From Saccharibacillus nicotianae (GTDB lineage Bacteria > Bacillota > Bacilli > Paenibacillales > Paenibacillaceae): a DNA stretch of 64,000 nucleotides. The first letter of the stretch is position 1. Every line of letters begins with the position of its first letter. Location: positions 1,488,001 through 1,552,000 of the forward strand of contig NZ_JBHUGF010000010.1 in the NCBI RefSeq assembly GCF_042681745.1, read 5' to 3'. Positions 63,101 through 64,000 of the stretch are shown piece by piece. The notes beneath the pieces were generated by a model. It was given only the letters and a program-made list of their open reading frames with translations. It was not told the DNA's origin and ran no database searches. The translations under genes were made by a program, and so were the position numbers.

Positions 63101-64000
63101 GCAATACGTGGAACTTCTTTGAATTGACCTTCAATATGAATATGCGGTCTTTTCCAATCTGACAACTGTTGCTGAACCACAAAAGGAGTCTGCTCAAAAG
63201 GAATCTCTGGATTAAGTGTATGAGCATGTAATGTAGGCACAATTTTTTGATGCTTCATTTGCAAAATAATTTTGGTGACTCCTGCGATACCTGCTGCTGA
63301 TTCAAGATGTCCCATATTACTTTTGACCGAACCAATCGCACAATATTGTTGTTTTTGAGTGTCTATACGGAATGCTTTGGTTAAGCCAGATACTTCAATA
63401 GGATCACCTAACGATGTACCTGTACCATGAGCTTCAATATAACTGATTTCCTCTGCACGAATACCTGCTTGATCCATCGTATCGCGAATCAGATTTGCCT
63501 GAGCTGTCGGGTTAGGAACCATATATCCATTGGTTTTGCCACCATGATTAATACCTGTTCCGCGAATAATAGCATGAATAGCATCTCCATCTGTGATCGC
63601 TTTTGAAAGTGGTTTGAGTAGTAATACACCTACCCCTTCCCCCGGTACGAATCCATCTGCTTGCTCTGCAAAGCTTTTACATTTATGATCTGCTGCTAGC
63701 ATCTGTTGAGCACATAGACCAATATAATTAGACGGATGTAAATATAGATTGACTCCTCCAGCAATCGCTAAGTCACATGCTCCACTACGTATACTTTCGC
63801 ATGCCTCATGAATCGCTGTTAACGAAGAAGAACACATCGTATCGACAGGCTTACTAGGCCCATGCAAATCCAGTAAGTAAGACACCCGATTCGCTACCGA
63901 ACTAAATGAAGTTATTGGAAACAAGTCACTTCCTTGCTTCCACAGCTCTGGCCCATACAAGTTGTAACCTGTTTTGGTAATCCCGGCAAATACACCGACT
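60160..64000 (-). CDS. Trans-AT polyketide synthase, partial: ..KS-DH-KR (N-terminal part beyond right edge)
   Basis: The last 1280 codons of a PKS protein; the frame stays open to the window edge. Domains: KS (to about 63060; Cys in DTMCSSS near 63840, EAHGTGT and KSNMGHL His present), KS-linker, DH (about 62455-61700; FADHVVNKANILPG with Lys for the Gly of HxxxGxxxxP, MMDGALQ intact) and KR (about 61500-60330; GGMGGIG cofactor loop, Tyr in SDYATAN, B-type Asp in AGVLKDS). The protein ends shortly after the KR with a helical LEQLVEQHN tail and no ACP. The ACP that belongs to this module stands at the N-terminus of the next protein, so the module is split and must be held together by docking. 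No AT domain occurs. Confidence 0.92.
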   Translation of the reverse strand, partial: VGVFAGITKTGYNLYGPELWKQGSDLFPITSFSSVANRVSYLLDLHGPSKPVDTMCSSSLTAIHEACESIRSGACDLAIAGGVNLYLHPSNYIGLCAQQMLAADHKCKSFAEQADGFVPGEGVGVLLLKPLSKAITDGDAIHAIIRGTGINHGGKTNGYMVPNPTAQANLIRDTMDQAGIRAEEISYIEAHGTGTSLGDPIEVSGLTKAFRIDTQKQQYCAIGSVKSNMGHLESAAGIAGVTKIILQMKHQKIVPTLHAHTLNPEIPFEQTPFVVQQQLSDWKRPHIHIEGQFKEVPRIAGISSFGAGGSNAHVILEEYIAQEVEQQSQSEPIDLQPTMIILSARQPEQLIERARQLLSFVENSVSSAHSLADIAYTLQVGREAMEERVAWIVQSITDMKEKLLSFIQQSEPSSPDYYKGTVKRLFDITSIFNSEKQMQQAINDYYVQTKYDVLLELWIQGAPIEWSKLDRSVASNIIHLPVYPFAKEKYWVASVQTNSSITNQEVQSNEVKVMHHAVLHPLVHRNTSQLSEQRFTSVFSGQEFFFADHVVNKANILPGVAYVEMVREAIAQSTSASFNHYIWSLENIIWATPIRIEDTELAVHVALYAEDENHIQYEVYTEQDNHHTTTRTVHSQGRAVKSSLTEIPVINLSNIQQSITKEIIPSTCYKQFEQMGLYYGERLQSITSLQLGAKEVLAKLDLPATLGDSFSSYILHPSMMDGALQASIGLIFSSDTSADNLNAPLLPFALEQIRIFSACSASMWSYIRYSEGSDPMDKVQKLDIDICHENGEVCASLKGFTSKRLESPPASLYPKETVMLVPEWLEQDTVTVPEISFHQHIIMICSPSTQIAEQVQQELPEAVCIQLNCDKHLPLEQRFGKTALEAFTQVQQLLQSKPEGSILVQMVVVNDQDYQLYTALSAMLKTAELEKPNLIVQMIELDAFAAAFHPVDKLCECRDSAGDTHISYHDHQRYISTWQEFVPHATSAKQAWKDKHVYLITGGMGGIGYLIAQDIAQTVTEPILIMTGRSILDEDTRIKLNTLQEYGAQAFYYVSDIANPEDVSTLMENIQMKFGQLNGIIHSAGVLKDSFMIRKTPAEWNHVLAAKVNGTLYLDQYSQSFELDFFVLFSSLAGVLGNIGQSDYATANAFMDQYAHYRNKLVDTAKRTGHTLSINWPLWENGGMQMDTQSTSAMKQISGMLPIDYSTAIHALHQALAHKQSQMVVMYGNGAQIRSFMDVDKGRALDIQDQYFLDMFDHIQSGQYSLEQLVEQHNQTKPF

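Noticed and set aside
41501..64000. Repeated DNA segments across the PKS genes as repeats or CRISPR-like arrays
   Set aside because: They are conserved KS, ACP and KR coding motifs (for example the SSSL active-site region), not spaced repeats.
41501..64000. Numerous short open frames on the plus strand opposite the PKS genes
   Set aside because: They lack ribosome binding sites and recognisable motifs and are antisense shadows of long, motif-rich coding frames.

Overview
The window looks like the chromosome of a low-GC Gram-positive of the order Bacillales, most plausibly Paenibacillus or a close relative. The evidence is indirect: A+T-rich intergenic DNA, strong AGGAGG-type ribosome binding sites, sigma-A-like promoters, abundant hairpin plus T-run terminators, and families common in that group (LoaP antiterminator, MacB/YknYZ-type export ABC system, agr-type GHKL/LytTR pair, trans-AT polyketide synthase). 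No rRNA, tRNA, phage, insertion sequence or CRISPR array was seen, so the genus is inferred.

Layout. 1-2.7 kb: the N-terminal part of a beta-lactamase-like serine hydrolase and an HssRS-like two-component pair. 2.7-6.7 kb: a decayed metallo-beta-lactamase-fold gene, an Lrp/AsnC regulator, and a sulfur operon (ArsR regulator plus a four-domain CoA-disulfide reductase/rhodanese/TusA/DsrE fusion). 6.8-13.9 kb: small regulator-plus-enzyme units (darcynin/Crp, SDR/MarR, a secreted protein, a Bcr/CflA pump with a divergent LysR gene, an NAD(P)-binding oxidoreductase with a divergent TetR gene). 14.1-22.2 kb: a tightly packed six-gene operon for a secreted repeat protein, a membrane fusion protein, ABC ATPase, ABC permease, histidine kinase and response regulator. 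22.4-30.4 kb: oxidoreductases (Gfo/Idh/MocA, flavin-dependent monooxygenase, nitroreductase, NAD-dependent epimerase-like), MarR, HxlR and AraC regulators and a family-1 glycosyltransferase. 30.5-38.8 kb: a long beta-lactamase-like protein, an agr-like sensor/regulator pair behind a BtrH-like protein and a beta-sandwich protein, a DinB-family protein, an 800-bp gene-free stretch that may encode a structured RNA, and an alpha/beta hydrolase. 38.9-64 kb: a minus-strand trans-AT polyketide synthase operon that enters from beyond the right edge.

The polyketide genes read from right to left as [..KS-DH-KR] | [ACP-KS-DH-KR-ACP*-ACP-KS-KR-ACP-KS] | [DH-ACP-KR-KS-ACP-KS-ACP-TE], followed by a membrane methyltransferase-like protein, a cytochrome P450 and the antiterminator LoaP. 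There is no AT domain, so acyl loading must come from an AT encoded elsewhere. Two modules are split between proteins (KS-DH-KR | ACP and KS | DH-ACP-KR), and one ACP (ACP*) has lost its phosphopantetheine serine.

A second theme is regulatory DNA that can be read directly. A perfect palindrome TTAGC-N2-GCTAA occurs four times, each time against a -10-like element, before a MarR gene, a flavin monooxygenase gene, a nitroreductase gene and, 14 kb away, a Bcr/CflA pump gene. This suggests one detoxification regulon. Further candidate operators lie before the ArsR, SDR/MarR, LysR and HxlR genes.
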